Shown here piece by piece: positions 1-8,785 of a DNA stretch of 26,602 bases. The position numbers and the translations under genes are program-made. Within the stretch, counting starts at the first letter, position 1; the number at the start of each line of letters is the position of its first letter. Source of the DNA: an uncultured Oscillospiraceae bacterium (GTDB taxonomy: Bacteria; Bacillota; Clostridia; Oscillospirales; Oscillospiraceae); contig CAKUAM010000023.1 of the NCBI GenBank assembly GCA_934636305.1, positions 1 through 26,602 on the forward strand. The letters are read 5' to 3'. The notes under the pieces are model-generated. The model saw nothing but the letters and a program-made list of their open reading frames with translations, did no database searches and was not told the origin of the DNA.

Positions 1-773
1 GGCTCGGTGAACGGGAAGTGGTGCGGGCGGAAGCGGACAACGGAATCCTGGCCGTACATGGCCTTGATGAGCGTCTCGAGCGTGCCCTTGAGATCGGCCA
101 TGGTGATGCCCTTATCAATGACAAGCCCCTCAATCTGGTGGAACATGGGCGAATGCGTTGCGTCAACCTCATCCTTGCGGTATACGCGGCCGGGCGCGAG
201 AATGCGGATCGGCGGCTGGCCGATGGCCTCCATGGCGCGGATCTGCATGGGGCTGGTCTGCGTGCGCAGAAGAACCTGCTCGTCGTCTGTAATGTAGAAG
301 GTATCGCTGCGGTCGCGGGAGGGATGGTTCTGCGCGATATTGAGCTTGGTGAAGTTGTAGTCGGCCAGCTCAACCTCCGGGCCATCGAGGATCTTGAAGC
401 CCATGGAGATGAAAATATCCTTGGCCTCGTCGAGTGCCTTGTTCATGGGGTGGCGGTGGCCCAGCTGGACAGGCGTGCCGGGGATGGTCACGTCGATGGA
501 TTCTGCCTCGAGCCTGGCCTGCAGGGCCTTTTCCTTGAGCTCAGCGCGCACCGTCTCCATCTTTTCCTCAATGGCGGCGCGGACATTATTCGCGGCCTGA
601 CCCATGACCGGGCGTTCCTCTGCCGACAGCTTGCCCATCATCTTGAGCACGCCGGTCAGCTCTCCCTTTTTGCCCAGAAACCGCACGCGCAGCGCGTCAA
701 GCTCGCCTGCGTCGTTCACGCCGGCCAGCGCGCTGAGCGCCTCCTGCCGGATCTTTTCCAGTTGTTCTTTCAT
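1..773 (-). CDS. pheS: Phenylalanyl-tRNA synthetase alpha subunit, 3' end beyond the window
   Basis: Catalytic alpha subunit of the (alpha-beta)2 phenylalanine-tRNA ligase, which charges tRNA-Phe in the cytoplasm. About 257 of the usual roughly 340 residues are visible. The reading begins MKEQLEKIRQEALSAL, the N-terminal coiled-coil typical of PheS, and continues into the class II core with the blocks GHRHPMNKALDEAKDIF, DTFYITDDEQVLLRTQTSPM and GRVYRKDEVDATHSPMFHQIEG. The last two cover the motif 2 region. The ATG at 773-771 is preceded by AAGGAG about ten bases upstream. The gene is cut by the left window edge, and pheT would be expected just beyond it. Expression is very probably controlled by the T-box leader immediately upstream. 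Confidence 0.96.
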   Translation of the reverse strand, partial: MKEQLEKIRQEALSALAGVNDAGELDALRVRFLGKKGELTGVLKMMGKLSAEERPVMGQAANNVRAAIEEKMETVRAELKEKALQARLEAESIDVTIPGTPVQLGHRHPMNKALDEAKDIFISMGFKILDGPEVELADYNFTKLNIAQNHPSRDRSDTFYITDDEQVLLRTQTSPMQIRAMEAIGQPPIRILAPGRVYRKDEVDATHSPMFHQIEGLVIDKGITMADLKGTLETLIKAMYGQDSVVRFRPHHFPFTE

Positions 774-793
774 AAACGAAGGTCTCCTTTTCG

Positions 794-1064
794 TGATAAT
801 ACAAAATGCAAAAAAAACGCCCTCCGCCCGGAATCGGGACGAAAGACGAGGCTTCCGCGGTACCACCCGCTGTTCGCAGAAAATCTGCGCTGCTTTTGAC
901 CGTGTAACGGTGGCCGGCCGGCGCGTCCTACTGGGAAATCCTGTTCAGACGGCAGCTCCCGAGAGAAGGCCCTGATCCCGCCGGGAGGCGGTTTCCAGCA
1001 ACCCGCCCTCTCTGAACCCGGCCTGCGGAGGCAGGACAGCTCGATCTGCGCTTTTCCAGATATC
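794..1064 (-). promoter_or_regulatory. T-box riboswitch leader of pheS (tRNA-Phe sensing)
   Basis: On the minus strand the hallmark GGUGGUACCGCG lies at 867-856. A stem I region carries the CAGAGAGGG-type AG bulge near 1010, and the block GTAGGACGCGCC near 920 resembles the linker after stem I. A terminator hairpin follows (inner stem CCCG/CGGG, outer GCCUC/GAGGGC, about 818-855), ending in eight U at 817-810. Uncharged tRNA binding is known to stabilise the T-box antiterminator over this terminator. A UUC triplet at 967-965 is a plausible specifier matching the Phe codon, but I could not fold the loop to prove it. Confidence 0.92.
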
Positions 1065-1070
1065 AGCTGC

Positions 1071-1099
1071 ATTTTAACACAGCGCGCGCCATTTGGCAA
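1071..1099 (-). promoter_or_regulatory. Promoter of the pheS T-box transcript
   Basis: The minus strand has TTGCCA (1099-1094), a 17-bp spacer and TAAAAT (1076-1071), which puts the start near 1064, exactly where the T-box leader begins. It lies between the stop of the deacetylase gene and the leader. Confidence 0.65.
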
Positions 1100-1128
1100 C
1101 TGCTTTTTCGGGAAAACAGCGAAGCTTA

Positions 1129-2229
1129 TCAGGCAAATTGCCCGGATGGGAGCAGATACCACTGGTAATCGGAAAGCGTGGTGCGGCGCGAGATATAGCT
1201 GCGCGGAACCTGATAGGGATCGCCGCCCGTGTGATACGTCCCGCCGTCCATCCGCAGCGCAAAGGAATAGTACTGTCTGGCAACGTCCATTGTCAAATGG
1301 CTGTATTTGCCCTCCGGGTAGCACAGTACATATGGAAGCTGGCCGGTTGCGGCAGCAAGGGCATCGTTGCACAGCGCCATCTCCTGCCGCAGCGTCTGCT
1401 CGTCCATGGCGCTGAGATTGCCGTGCGTGTAGGTATGGCTCTGGATGCTGACAAGACCAGAGGCAGCCAGCTCCGTCACTTGCTCGCGCGTCATTTTGTG
1501 CGGCTGGCCCATGGCGTTCCCGATGACAAAAATGGTCGCCTTCATCTGGTATTTCTGCAGAAGCGGAAACAAAACCGTGTAATTATCGTCATATCCGTCG
1601 TCAAACGTTAAAATAACCGGCTTTTCGTATTCCTCCATGTGCGCAAGATCGGAGAACCAGATGGGGCTGTAGCCGTTTTCCTGCAGATAAAGAAGCTGCT
1701 GCTCCAGGGAGGCGGCACTGACAAAAAGATCAGAATACCCCCAGAGCTCGTCGCCGGTGGCGTGATACATGAGAACCGGCACGCAGATATCTGCCTCCGG
1801 CAGCGCGGCGTCCACCTGCCGGGCAAGGTACCGGAGGCCATCCGGAGCGGTGCCCCAGACAAAAGGAGCTGTGCTGGTCACATCATCCAGCGCATACCAG
1901 CGAAGGCCGCAGAGCATAAGTGCCTGCGGCGGGCAGAGCGGGAGGCACTCCAGTGCGTCCGCAGACAGATACTGCCGCTGGCCGTCCGTGTAGAGCGTGA
2001 CCTGCGTGCCGGAGAGCCAGATTGTTTCCTCGGCGGTCAGCGTGCGCGCGGGCACGGACACGGACGCGGACACCGGCTCTGCAGCCGGCTCCGGCACAGG
2101 TGCGGGAGGCTCCGGCTGGGGAGCAGGGAAGGAAACAGGCGCGGCAGAGGCACCCTGCGTGGCTGCGGGCGCGCAGCCGGACAGGACGATGAGCAAGAGC
2201 AGCACTGCAGAGATCAGACGACGGTGCAT
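1129..2229 (-). CDS. Polysaccharide deacetylase family lipoprotein (NodB domain)
   Basis: A 366-residue secreted lipoprotein. The N terminus has a hydrophobic signal with lipobox LSGC (Cys19), then a Pro/Ala/Glu-rich linker (about 20-60). Residues about 65-120 form a small domain vaguely like copper-amine-oxidase N-terminal repeats, which is a guess. From about residue 148 the carbohydrate esterase 4 fold follows: VPVLMYHATGD, TFDDG (208-212) supplying the metal and base Asp residues, and HTYTH (265-269) with the metal-binding His pair. The family removes N-acetyl groups from peptidoglycan or other surface glycans, so it probably acts outside the membrane on the cell wall; the substrate is not evident. 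The ATG at 2229 has AAGGAGG upstream. It is a single gene with its own promoter, divergent from ktrB. Confidence 0.9.
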   Translation of the reverse strand: MHRRLISAVLLLLIVLSGCAPAATQGASAAPVSFPAPQPEPPAPVPEPAAEPVSASVSVPARTLTAEETIWLSGTQVTLYTDGQRQYLSADALECLPLCPPQALMLCGLRWYALDDVTSTAPFVWGTAPDGLRYLARQVDAALPEADICVPVLMYHATGDELWGYSDLFVSAASLEQQLLYLQENGYSPIWFSDLAHMEEYEKPVILTFDDGYDDNYTVLFPLLQKYQMKATIFVIGNAMGQPHKMTREQVTELAASGLVSIQSHTYTHGNLSAMDEQTLRQEMALCNDALAAATGQLPYVLCYPEGKYSHLTMDVARQYYSFALRMDGGTYHTGGDPYQVPRSYISRRTTLSDYQWYLLPSGQFA

Positions 2230-2269
2230 TCAGGCGGCCTCCTTCTCGAAATTCTCAATGGATACCCTG

Positions 2270-2298
2270 AGTTTACCATGAATTTCCGCGCGCGGCAA
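2270..2298 (-). promoter_or_regulatory. Promoter of the deacetylase gene
   Basis: The minus strand has TTGCCG (2298-2293), a 17-bp spacer and TAAACT (2275-2270). The predicted start is near 2263, giving a leader of about 35 bases before the ATG at 2229. Confidence 0.5.
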
Positions 2299-2318
2299 GA
2301 GGAAGCTGGCGTTTTTTC

Positions 2319-2347
2319 TTGACGGGAAAGCGCCCGCAGACTATAAT
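2319..2347 (+). promoter_or_regulatory. Promoter of the ktrBA operon
   Basis: TTGACG (2319-2324), a 17-bp spacer, then a perfect TATAAT (2342-2347). The start would be near 2354, about 33 bases before the ktrB ATG. That leader is too short for a c-di-AMP (ydaO/kimA-type) riboswitch, so none is proposed. Confidence 0.8.
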
Positions 2348-2386
2348 ATAAAAATAATACCAGCTTGAAGGAGAAAATTTCCAACT

Positions 2387-3757
2387 ATGGTTCCCTCTTT
2401 TCTTCGGCGTCTTGGCCGGCCGTTTCAGAATCTGCGGCCCGGACAGCTGATTGTTCTGACCTTTGCAGGTATCATTCTGCTGGGGGCAGGGCTTCTCTGC
2501 CTGCCGGCTGCGTCCAGATCCGGCGAGCCGACGCCGTTTCTGACAAGCCTTTTTACCGCCACCTCGGCGACGTGCGTCACAGGCCTGATCCGTGTGGATA
2601 CCGGCTTGCACTGGAGCGGCTTCGGCCAGGCGGTGATCCTGCTGCTCATTCAGGTGGGCGGCCTGGGCTTTATGAGCATCGCGTGCATCTTCTTTTTTGC
2701 GCTGCGGCGGAAGATCGGTCTGCGGCAGCGGATGCTGCTGGCGCAGGCGCTCAGCAGCGACAGCTACAGCGGCATTGTGAGCCTGGTGCGCAATATTCTG
2801 CGCGGCACCTTCGCCGTGGAGGGAGCGGGCGCTCTGATCCTGTTTTTCAGGTTCCTGCCGGAGTTTGGCTTCGGGCGCGCGCTGTGGTACGGCGTATTCC
2901 ATTCTGTTTCGGCGTTCTGTAATGCTGGCTTTGATGTGCTGGGCGATGTGGATGTGGGCGGGAGTCTGTGCGGGTATGCTGCAGACCCGGTTGTCAATGG
3001 TACCATTATGGCGCTCATCATCATCGGCGGCCTGGGTTTTGCCGTGTGGGGTGATCTGCGGAAGAACCGGAAATTTTCACGCCTGAGCGTTTATACGCGC
3101 CTGGTCGTGCTTATTACGGCGGTGCTGATTTTCGGCGGCGCGGCGGCGTTTGCGGCGCTGGAGTGGAACAACCCTGCAACCATTGGCATGCTCAGCGTGC
3201 CGCAGAAGCTGATGGCAGCGCTGTTCCAGTCGGTGACGCTGCGCACGGCGGGCTTTACCACGATCGATCAGAATGCGCTTTCAGATGTGTCGAAGGCGGT
3301 AAGCGACGTGCTGATGTTCATTGGCGGCTCCTCCGGCTCGACGGCGGGCGGCGTCAAGACAGTCACGGTGGGCGTGATTTTGCTGGCATCGTGGGCGGCT
3401 GCGCGCGGCAGGACGCATGTAACTGTGATGCACCGGACAATCCCGGCGCGGGCCATTGCCAACGCAACGGCGCTTTTTGTGCTGGTGCTGGTGCTGGCGC
3501 TGGCCGGCGGCGCATTCCTATCTGTGGCGGACGGCGTCAGCCTGGAAAATGCCATTTATGAAACGATCTCGGCGCTCTGTACGGTGGGGCTGACAACGGG
3601 AATTACCGGCACACTCTGCGCGGCGTCGCAGATTCTGCTGATTATCTTCATGTTTTTCGGGCGGCTTGGGATCATGACGATCAGCGTTGGCTTTATGGCG
3701 GCGGATCCCGGCTCGGAGCGCATTGGGTATGCGGAAACGAAGATCATGATAGGCTGA
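2387..3757 (+). CDS. ktrB: KtrB/TrkH-type potassium uptake membrane subunit
   Basis: A polytopic membrane protein of 456 residues that forms the K+ (often Na+-coupled) translocation pore of a Ktr system. The four pseudo-repeat selectivity loops are visible: SATCVTGL (about 60-67), SAFCNAGFD, LRTAGFTT and ALCTVGLTTG, each with the key glycine of the superfamily. Hydrophobic segments alternate throughout, with the strongest hydrophobic helices near 22-40, 81-100 and 360-380. The length fits KtrB (about 450 residues) rather than E. coli TrkH. AAGGAG at 2368-2373 sits 13 bases before the ATG. The regulatory RCK subunit gene follows directly, as is usual for ktrAB pairs, and a good promoter lies immediately upstream. 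Confidence 0.94.
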   Translation: MVPSFLRRLGRPFQNLRPGQLIVLTFAGIILLGAGLLCLPAASRSGEPTPFLTSLFTATSATCVTGLIRVDTGLHWSGFGQAVILLLIQVGGLGFMSIACIFFFALRRKIGLRQRMLLAQALSSDSYSGIVSLVRNILRGTFAVEGAGALILFFRFLPEFGFGRALWYGVFHSVSAFCNAGFDVLGDVDVGGSLCGYAADPVVNGTIMALIIIGGLGFAVWGDLRKNRKFSRLSVYTRLVVLITAVLIFGGAAAFAALEWNNPATIGMLSVPQKLMAALFQSVTLRTAGFTTIDQNALSDVSKAVSDVLMFIGGSSGSTAGGVKTVTVGVILLASWAAARGRTHVTVMHRTIPARAIANATALFVLVLVLALAGGAFLSVADGVSLENAIYETISALCTVGLTTGITGTLCAASQILLIIFMFFGRLGIMTISVGFMAADPGSERIGYAETKIMIG

Positions 3758-3772
3758 GTGAGGATGAAAGCA

Positions 3773-4420
3773 ATGAAAAAAACATATATTGTAGTCGGAC
3801 TGGGGCGGTTTGGAAACGCGGTGGCGCAGCGTCTGTATGAGCTTGGCAGTGAGGTCATGGCCATTGATCTGCGGCCGGAGCTGGTTCAGAAGCTGGAGAG
3901 CAAGGTCACGTGCGCGGCGGTCTGCGACGCGCGGGACGAGGATGCGCTGCGCGCGCTCGGCGTGCGCAATTATGACTGCGCCGTTGTCGCGATCGGCGGC
4001 GATCTTGCCACCAGTGTGGTCGCCACGCTGAACCTCAAGGAGCTTGGGGTGGCGCAGGTTATCTGCAAGGCGACGGATGAAACGCAGCGCCGGGCGCTGG
4101 AGAAGCTGGGCGCGGACCGCGTCATTGTGCCGGAGCGGGAATCCGGGATCAAGCTGGCGCAGTCGCTGACCTCGTCGAGCATTCTGGATTTTATTGAGCT
4201 TTCGCCGGACTGCGGCATTGCGGAGATGCAGACACCGCCCGAATGGTGCGGCAAGAGCATCCGGGAGCTGGATGTACGCTCTAAATACGGCGTCAACATC
4301 ATTGCCGTCCGGGAGCATGGGCACGTGCGTGTGACGCTCGATGCCAATAAGCCGCTGAGGCAGGAGATGACGCTTGTGATGCTGGGCGACAATGAGCGGC
4401 TGGCCAGGGTGAAGCCGTGA
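3773..4420 (+). CDS. ktrA: KtrA/TrkA-type RCK potassium uptake regulatory subunit
   Basis: Cytoplasmic gating ring subunit of the Ktr potassium transporter, 215 residues. The Rossmann RCK_N domain is clear: GLGRFG at 9-14 and the acidic end of beta-2 in MAIDLRP, where NAD(H) or ATP/ADP binds. The C-terminal RCK_C domain covers about residues 135-215; in other Firmicutes this domain binds c-di-AMP. I chose ATG 3773 because the protein then starts MKKTYIVVGLGRFG, like its relatives, with GAGTGAGG upstream. GTG 3758 and ATG 3764 are in-frame alternatives. The gene begins 15 bases after ktrB stops, so the two are almost certainly one operon. Confidence 0.93.
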   Translation: MKKTYIVVGLGRFGNAVAQRLYELGSEVMAIDLRPELVQKLESKVTCAAVCDARDEDALRALGVRNYDCAVVAIGGDLATSVVATLNLKELGVAQVICKATDETQRRALEKLGADRVIVPERESGIKLAQSLTSSSILDFIELSPDCGIAEMQTPPEWCGKSIRELDVRSKYGVNIIAVREHGHVRVTLDANKPLRQEMTLVMLGDNERLARVKP

Positions 4421-5169
4421 TGGAGCAGCATGTGACAAGCCGGCACAACCCTACGCTCCAGCATGTGAAAAAGCTGCTGTGCTCGCGCGCCCACCGTGAA
4501 AAGAGCGGGCAGTTTGCCGCAGACGGTGTGAAGCTGCTGGCAGAGGCGGCAAAGTGGTATGACGGGCTGCAGCTGGTTGTCGCGGAGGAGAATGTGCAGC
4601 TTTGCGCGCTGCCGGAGCGGGTGCAGGTTGTGCGTGTGCCGAAGGATGTCATGGCTTCCATCTCCCAGATGGAAGCGCCGCAGGGGGCGATTTTTGTCTG
4701 CGCGCTGCCGCAGCCGGGGGACAATCCGCTCCGGCCCGGTACGCTGCTGCTAGACGGCATTCAGGATCCCGGGAATCTCGGCACAATTCTGCGCACGGCA
4801 GATGCGCTGGATACGCCGGTTGTGCTGCTCGATGGGTGCGCAGATCCCTATAACCCCAAGACGGTGCGCGCGACGATGGGTGCGCTGTTTCGCACGCAGC
4901 CTGCGCGCATGACGCGGCAGCAGGCCATCGAAGCGTGCAGGGCAGCGTCAGTGCCTCTGCTGGCGACGGCGATGTCGCACGATGCGGTGGATCTGCGGCA
5001 GGTGCCGCTGGCGCAGGCGGCTGTGATCATCGGCAGCGAGGGGCAGGGGATTTGCCAGGAGCTGTTTGACGCGGCGGAAAAAAAGATCATCATTCCCATG
5101 TCGCCCCGGTGCGAATCGCTTAATGCGGCAGCTGCTGCGGCGATCGTGCTGTGGCAGATGAAGCGCTGA
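4420..5169 (+). CDS. TrmH/SpoU family RNA 2'-O-methyltransferase
   Basis: A SPOUT-fold, SAM-dependent RNA ribose methyltransferase of about 249 residues, most likely acting on 23S rRNA or tRNA. The N-terminal substrate-binding domain (about 5-90) is followed by the three SpoU motifs: motif 1 DGIQDPGNLGTILRTADA (about 111-128, with the catalytic Arg), motif 2 IIGSEGQGI, and motif 3 IIPMSPRCESLNAAAAAAI near the C terminus, which forms the trefoil knot and SAM pocket. The ATG shares one base with the ktrA stop, and GTG 4417 is an equally possible start. The exact target nucleoside cannot be told from sequence. It lies between ktrA and dprA in the same direction. Confidence 0.9.
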   Translation: MEQHVTSRHNPTLQHVKKLLCSRAHREKSGQFAADGVKLLAEAAKWYDGLQLVVAEENVQLCALPERVQVVRVPKDVMASISQMEAPQGAIFVCALPQPGDNPLRPGTLLLDGIQDPGNLGTILRTADALDTPVVLLDGCADPYNPKTVRATMGALFRTQPARMTRQQAIEACRAASVPLLATAMSHDAVDLRQVPLAQAAVIIGSEGQGICQELFDAAEKKIIIPMSPRCESLNAAAAAAIVLWQMKR

Positions 5170-5200
5170 GAGAAATCATCCGGGAAAGGCAGGATGGAGT

Positions 5201-6412
5201 ATGCTGGAGTATTGGCTGTGGCTGGCAGAGCGCCGGTATACCGGCGCGCGGACGCTGCATGCGCTGCTTGCGCAGTTTGGCACGCCGGAGGCGGTTTACT
5301 GCGCGGGAGCGGACGACTATCCGCCGGAGCTCAGGCCGGAGGCACGCGCTTCGCTGGCGGACAAGGATCTGGCCCAGGCAAAGACCATCCTGCAGCAGTG
5401 CTACCGGAAAAATATCCACATCCTGACGCTGCAGGACGCCGGATACCCGCAGCGATTAAAAAATATTGACGATTCGCCGCTGGTGCTGTATTATCAGGGC
5501 ATTCTGCCGGATTTTGACGCGCAGCCTGTGCTGGCTATGGTCGGCACACGCCATGCCTCGGCATATGGCCTGCTGCAGGCCAAGCGGCTGGGATACGAGC
5601 TTGGGCGCTATGGGGCGCTGATTGTGTCCGGCGGCGCGGCCGGCATCGATACGCTCAGCCTGCGCGGCGCGGTTTCCTCCGGCATGCCGCCGGCTGCCGT
5701 GTTTGCCTGCGGTGTGGATGTCGACTATCCGGCAGCCAACCGCGGATTGTTTGACGATTTGCGCGTGCATGGCTGCGTGCTCAGTGAATACGCACCCGGC
5801 ACCCCGCCGCTGGCGGAGCATTTCCCGGTCAGAAACCGCATTCTGAGCGGACTTTCCAACGGCGTGATCGTGGTGGAGGCACCGGCGAAAAGCGGCGCGC
5901 TTATCACGGCGCACCACGCACTGGAGCAGGGGCGTGACGTGTTCGCGCTGCCCGGCAATCTGGACAATCCGGCCTGCGCCGGCAGCATTCAGCTGCTGCG
6001 GCAGGGGGCAATCGTTGTCAGCGAGGGCTGGGACGTGCTGCAGGAGTATGTCCATCTGTATCCGCAGCTGCCGCAGCGGCAGCCCAAAAGTGTCCTGACG
6101 CTCTCGGCGCAGGAGGAAAAACAGGCGGCAGAAACGCAGGAAGCGGCCAGCAGGCCGGAAAAATCTGACACGAAAGCCGTTGACAAGCCGGAAAACAGGG
6201 CTTATATTGACGTACAGGAAATTTTACCCCAGCTGTCTGCGGATGAGGCTGCCGTGATCGGCCAGCTGCAGACGGGGCGGGAGCTGGTAGACCGGATCAT
6301 CGATGCGGCGCAGCTGCCTGCCGGGCGTGTGCTTGCGGCACTGACGCTGCTGGAGGTCAAGGGCTTTGTCAAACGTCTGCCGGCGAGATATTATGAGCTG
6401 GCGAAAAAATAA
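5201..6412 (+). CDS. dprA: DNA processing protein DprA
   Basis: Single-strand DNA-binding recombination mediator that loads RecA onto incoming DNA during transformation; it is also found in non-competent bacteria. It has 403 residues. An N-terminal helical SAM-like region (about 1-65) precedes the Rossmann-like core: VGTRHAS (114-120), SGGAAGID (143-150), SEYAPG (195-200) and HFPVRNRILSGLSNGVIVVEA (207-227; the phosphate-loop RNR). A low-complexity linker rich in Glu, Ala and Lys (about 300-335) leads to a C-terminal winged helix (about 340-400, DprA_WH). It is slightly longer than average because of the linker. It starts 31 bases after the methyltransferase and is followed directly by topA, a very common dprA-topA pairing. 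Confidence 0.95.
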   Translation: MLEYWLWLAERRYTGARTLHALLAQFGTPEAVYCAGADDYPPELRPEARASLADKDLAQAKTILQQCYRKNIHILTLQDAGYPQRLKNIDDSPLVLYYQGILPDFDAQPVLAMVGTRHASAYGLLQAKRLGYELGRYGALIVSGGAAGIDTLSLRGAVSSGMPPAAVFACGVDVDYPAANRGLFDDLRVHGCVLSEYAPGTPPLAEHFPVRNRILSGLSNGVIVVEAPAKSGALITAHHALEQGRDVFALPGNLDNPACAGSIQLLRQGAIVVSEGWDVLQEYVHLYPQLPQRQPKSVLTLSAQEEKQAAETQEAASRPEKSDTKAVDKPENRAYIDVQEILPQLSADEAAVIGQLQTGRELVDRIIDAAQLPAGRVLAALTLLEVKGFVKRLPARYYELAKK

Positions 6413-6425
6413 AATGGAGGCATCT

Positions 6426-8759
6426 ATGCCGAATGCAAAACAGAACCTGGTCATTGTGGAGTCTCCCTCAAAGGCCAAAACAATCGGAAAATATCTGGGC
6501 CCCGACTATGTAGTCAAGGCCAGTATGGGACACCTGCGGGATCTGCCCAAGAGCACGCTGAGTGTCGATATTGAGCACGACTTTGAGCCGGAATATCAGC
6601 CGCTCAAGGGAAAGGAAGAAATCATTGCGGAGCTGCAGAAGGCAGCAAAGGGCTCCAACCGGATCTATCTCGCAACGGACCCGGACCGCGAAGGAGAGGC
6701 CATTTCCTGGCACCTCAAGTATCTGCTGTCGATTCCGGACGATGAGACGTACCGCGTGACCTTCAACGAAATTACGCGCAACGTCGTGCAGGACTCGATC
6801 CAGCACCCGCGCCCCATCGACCAGAATCTTGTCGATGCGCAGCAGGCCAGACGCGTGCTTGACCGCATTGTGGGCTATCAGCTCAGTCCGCTTCTGTGGC
6901 GGAAGATCCGCAAGGGCCTGTCGGCGGGCCGTGTGCAGTCGGTTGCAACGCGGCTGGTTGTGGATCGGGAAAATGAGATCCGCGCATTTGTGCCGCAGGA
7001 ATACTGGACACTGGATGTAAATCTGAGCCGCGATGGAAAGCCCGGCAGTTTTGTTGCCCATTATTATGGCGATCCCAAGAAGCGGGAGCTCGGCAGCGAG
7101 CAGGATGTACAGGCCGTGCTGGAGGAACTGGGCAATCAGCCGTTTTTTGTCACGGGTGTCAAAAAGACCGAGAAAAAGCGCACACCTGCGCCGCCCTTTA
7201 TCACCTCGACACTCCAGCAGGAGGCTTCCCGCAAGCTCAACATGACGCCGCGGCGCACGATGATGATTGCGCAGCAGCTGTATGAGGGCGTGGAGATTAC
7301 CGGCGAGGGCTCTGTCGGTCTGATTACGTATATGCGTACAGATTCCCTGCGCATTTCCGAGGAGGCGCTTGCCGCCGCCGGCAGCGTAATCCGCAGCCGC
7401 TATGGCGAGAGCTATTATGATGGCCAGCCGCGGCGCTATAAGCCAAAATCCGGTGCGCAGGACGCACACGAGGCAATTCGCCCGTCGAATGTGGCGCTGT
7501 ACCCAGAGATGGTAGAGCATGATCTCACCAAGGAGCAGTATAAGCTCTATAAGCTTATCTGGAGCCGGTTCATTGCCTCCCAGATGGCAAATGCGCTGTA
7601 TGATGTGACGGCAATTGAGACAACATGCGGCCGGCATGTGTTCCGCGCCACGCACCAGAGCATGAAATTCTCCGGCTTTACCGCCATTTACGAGGAAGGC
7701 CGTGACGATGAGCAGGAGAAGCTGGATTCTCCGCTGCCGGATCTTTCCGAGGGCGAGGCGCTCACGGCAACCGGCTTTGACAAGCAGCAGCATTTTACCC
7801 AGCCCCCGGCGCGCTATACAGAGGCGTCTCTGGTGCGCGCGATGGAGGAAAAGGGCGTTGGACGCCCGTCTACGTATGCGGCTATCATTGCCACAATTCA
7901 AGACCGCGAATATGTCATCAAGACGGATAAAAAGCTTTCGCCGACCAAGCTCGGTGAGGTTGTCAACGGCCTGATGATGGATCGGTTTCCCAATATCATC
8001 AGCGTGGAATTTACCGCTGACATGGAGAAGCAGCTCGACCAGGTGGAGGCCGGCAGCCGCAACTGGAAAAATGTCCTGGAGGAGTTCTATACCGGCTTCC
8101 ATCAGGAAATGCTGGACGCCGAGGAGGCGCTCAAGGATACCAGACTCAAGGTGCCGGATGAGGTCTCAGATGAGAAATGTGAGCTCTGCGGGCGCAATCT
8201 TGTCGTCAAGACAAGTCGGTTCGGCAAATTTCTGGCCTGTCCGGGCTATCCGGAGTGCAAGTTCACCAAGGCCATCACAGAAAAAATGCCGGGCCGCTGC
8301 CCGAAGTGCGGCAGCGCGATTCTCAAGCGTAAGAGTAAGCGCGGCTATGCCTATTATGCGTGTGAGCGCGGCGCAGCATGCGGGTTTATGACCTGGGATG
8401 TGCCGACCGATCAGGATTGCCCGGCCTGTGGGCAGACGATGTTCAAGCGCTCCGGCAAGGGCGCAATGAAGCCGTTCTGCGCCAATCCGGAATGCCCCAA
8501 TTTCCTGCCGGAGGATAAGCGCGGCTATCGCCGCAGATCCACGTCTGCGGGCGAGACTGCAACGGCGGAATCCAACGCAGAGGCGGCGGCCGAGGCGGCG
8601 CAGAAGCAGGCCGAGGAAAAGAAGGCTGCCAAGAAAGCTGCTGCCAAGAAGCCGGCAGAAAAAAAGGCGGCGGACAAGAAGCCGGCAGCCAAAAAGACCA
8701 CGGCAAAAAAGACAACACCCAAGAAGAAAGCGCAGACGGAGGAGGATCTTCCGTTCTGA
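6426..8759 (+). CDS. topA: DNA topoisomerase I (type IA)
   Basis: A 777-residue enzyme that relaxes negative supercoils through a 5'-phosphotyrosine intermediate. The Toprim domain starts at residue 7 (LVIVESPSKAKTIGKYLG) and has the acidic DPDREGE at 85-91. The active-site tyrosine is Tyr302 in GLITYMRTDS. HEAIRPS (349-355) and GRPSTYA (479-485) are core blocks. Three C-terminal zinc ribbons follow, with cysteine sets 585/588/605/611, 625/628/646/652 and 665/668/685/690, then a Lys/Ala/Pro-rich tail (about 730-770). ATG 6426 is chosen because GGAGG (6416-6420) lies five bases upstream and the protein then starts right at the Toprim fold. Upstream in-frame starts overlap dprA. It is 13 bases downstream of dprA. 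Confidence 0.97.
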   Translation: MPNAKQNLVIVESPSKAKTIGKYLGPDYVVKASMGHLRDLPKSTLSVDIEHDFEPEYQPLKGKEEIIAELQKAAKGSNRIYLATDPDREGEAISWHLKYLLSIPDDETYRVTFNEITRNVVQDSIQHPRPIDQNLVDAQQARRVLDRIVGYQLSPLLWRKIRKGLSAGRVQSVATRLVVDRENEIRAFVPQEYWTLDVNLSRDGKPGSFVAHYYGDPKKRELGSEQDVQAVLEELGNQPFFVTGVKKTEKKRTPAPPFITSTLQQEASRKLNMTPRRTMMIAQQLYEGVEITGEGSVGLITYMRTDSLRISEEALAAAGSVIRSRYGESYYDGQPRRYKPKSGAQDAHEAIRPSNVALYPEMVEHDLTKEQYKLYKLIWSRFIASQMANALYDVTAIETTCGRHVFRATHQSMKFSGFTAIYEEGRDDEQEKLDSPLPDLSEGEALTATGFDKQQHFTQPPARYTEASLVRAMEEKGVGRPSTYAAIIATIQDREYVIKTDKKLSPTKLGEVVNGLMMDRFPNIISVEFTADMEKQLDQVEAGSRNWKNVLEEFYTGFHQEMLDAEEALKDTRLKVPDEVSDEKCELCGRNLVVKTSRFGKFLACPGYPECKFTKAITEKMPGRCPKCGSAILKRKSKRGYAYYACERGAACGFMTWDVPTDQDCPACGQTMFKRSGKGAMKPFCANPECPNFLPEDKRGYRRRSTSAGETATAESNAEAAAEAAQKQAEEKKAAKKAAAKKPAEKKAADKKPAAKKTTAKKTTPKKKAQTEEDLPF

Positions 8760-8785
8760 GCGCTGCGGAACAGAAAGGAACGGAC

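Noticed and set aside
18..899. A 293-codon plus-strand frame
   Set aside because: It is antisense to pheS and its T-box leader; the minus-strand reading is unmistakable PheS.
2348..2386. A c-di-AMP or other riboswitch before ktrB
   Set aside because: The promoter is too close to the start codon; only about 33 bases of leader remain.
6468..8102. A 544-codon open frame on the minus strand
   Set aside because: It lies entirely antisense to topA, shows no domain pattern and is Arg/Leu/His-rich, as expected for a mirror frame of a GC-rich gene.
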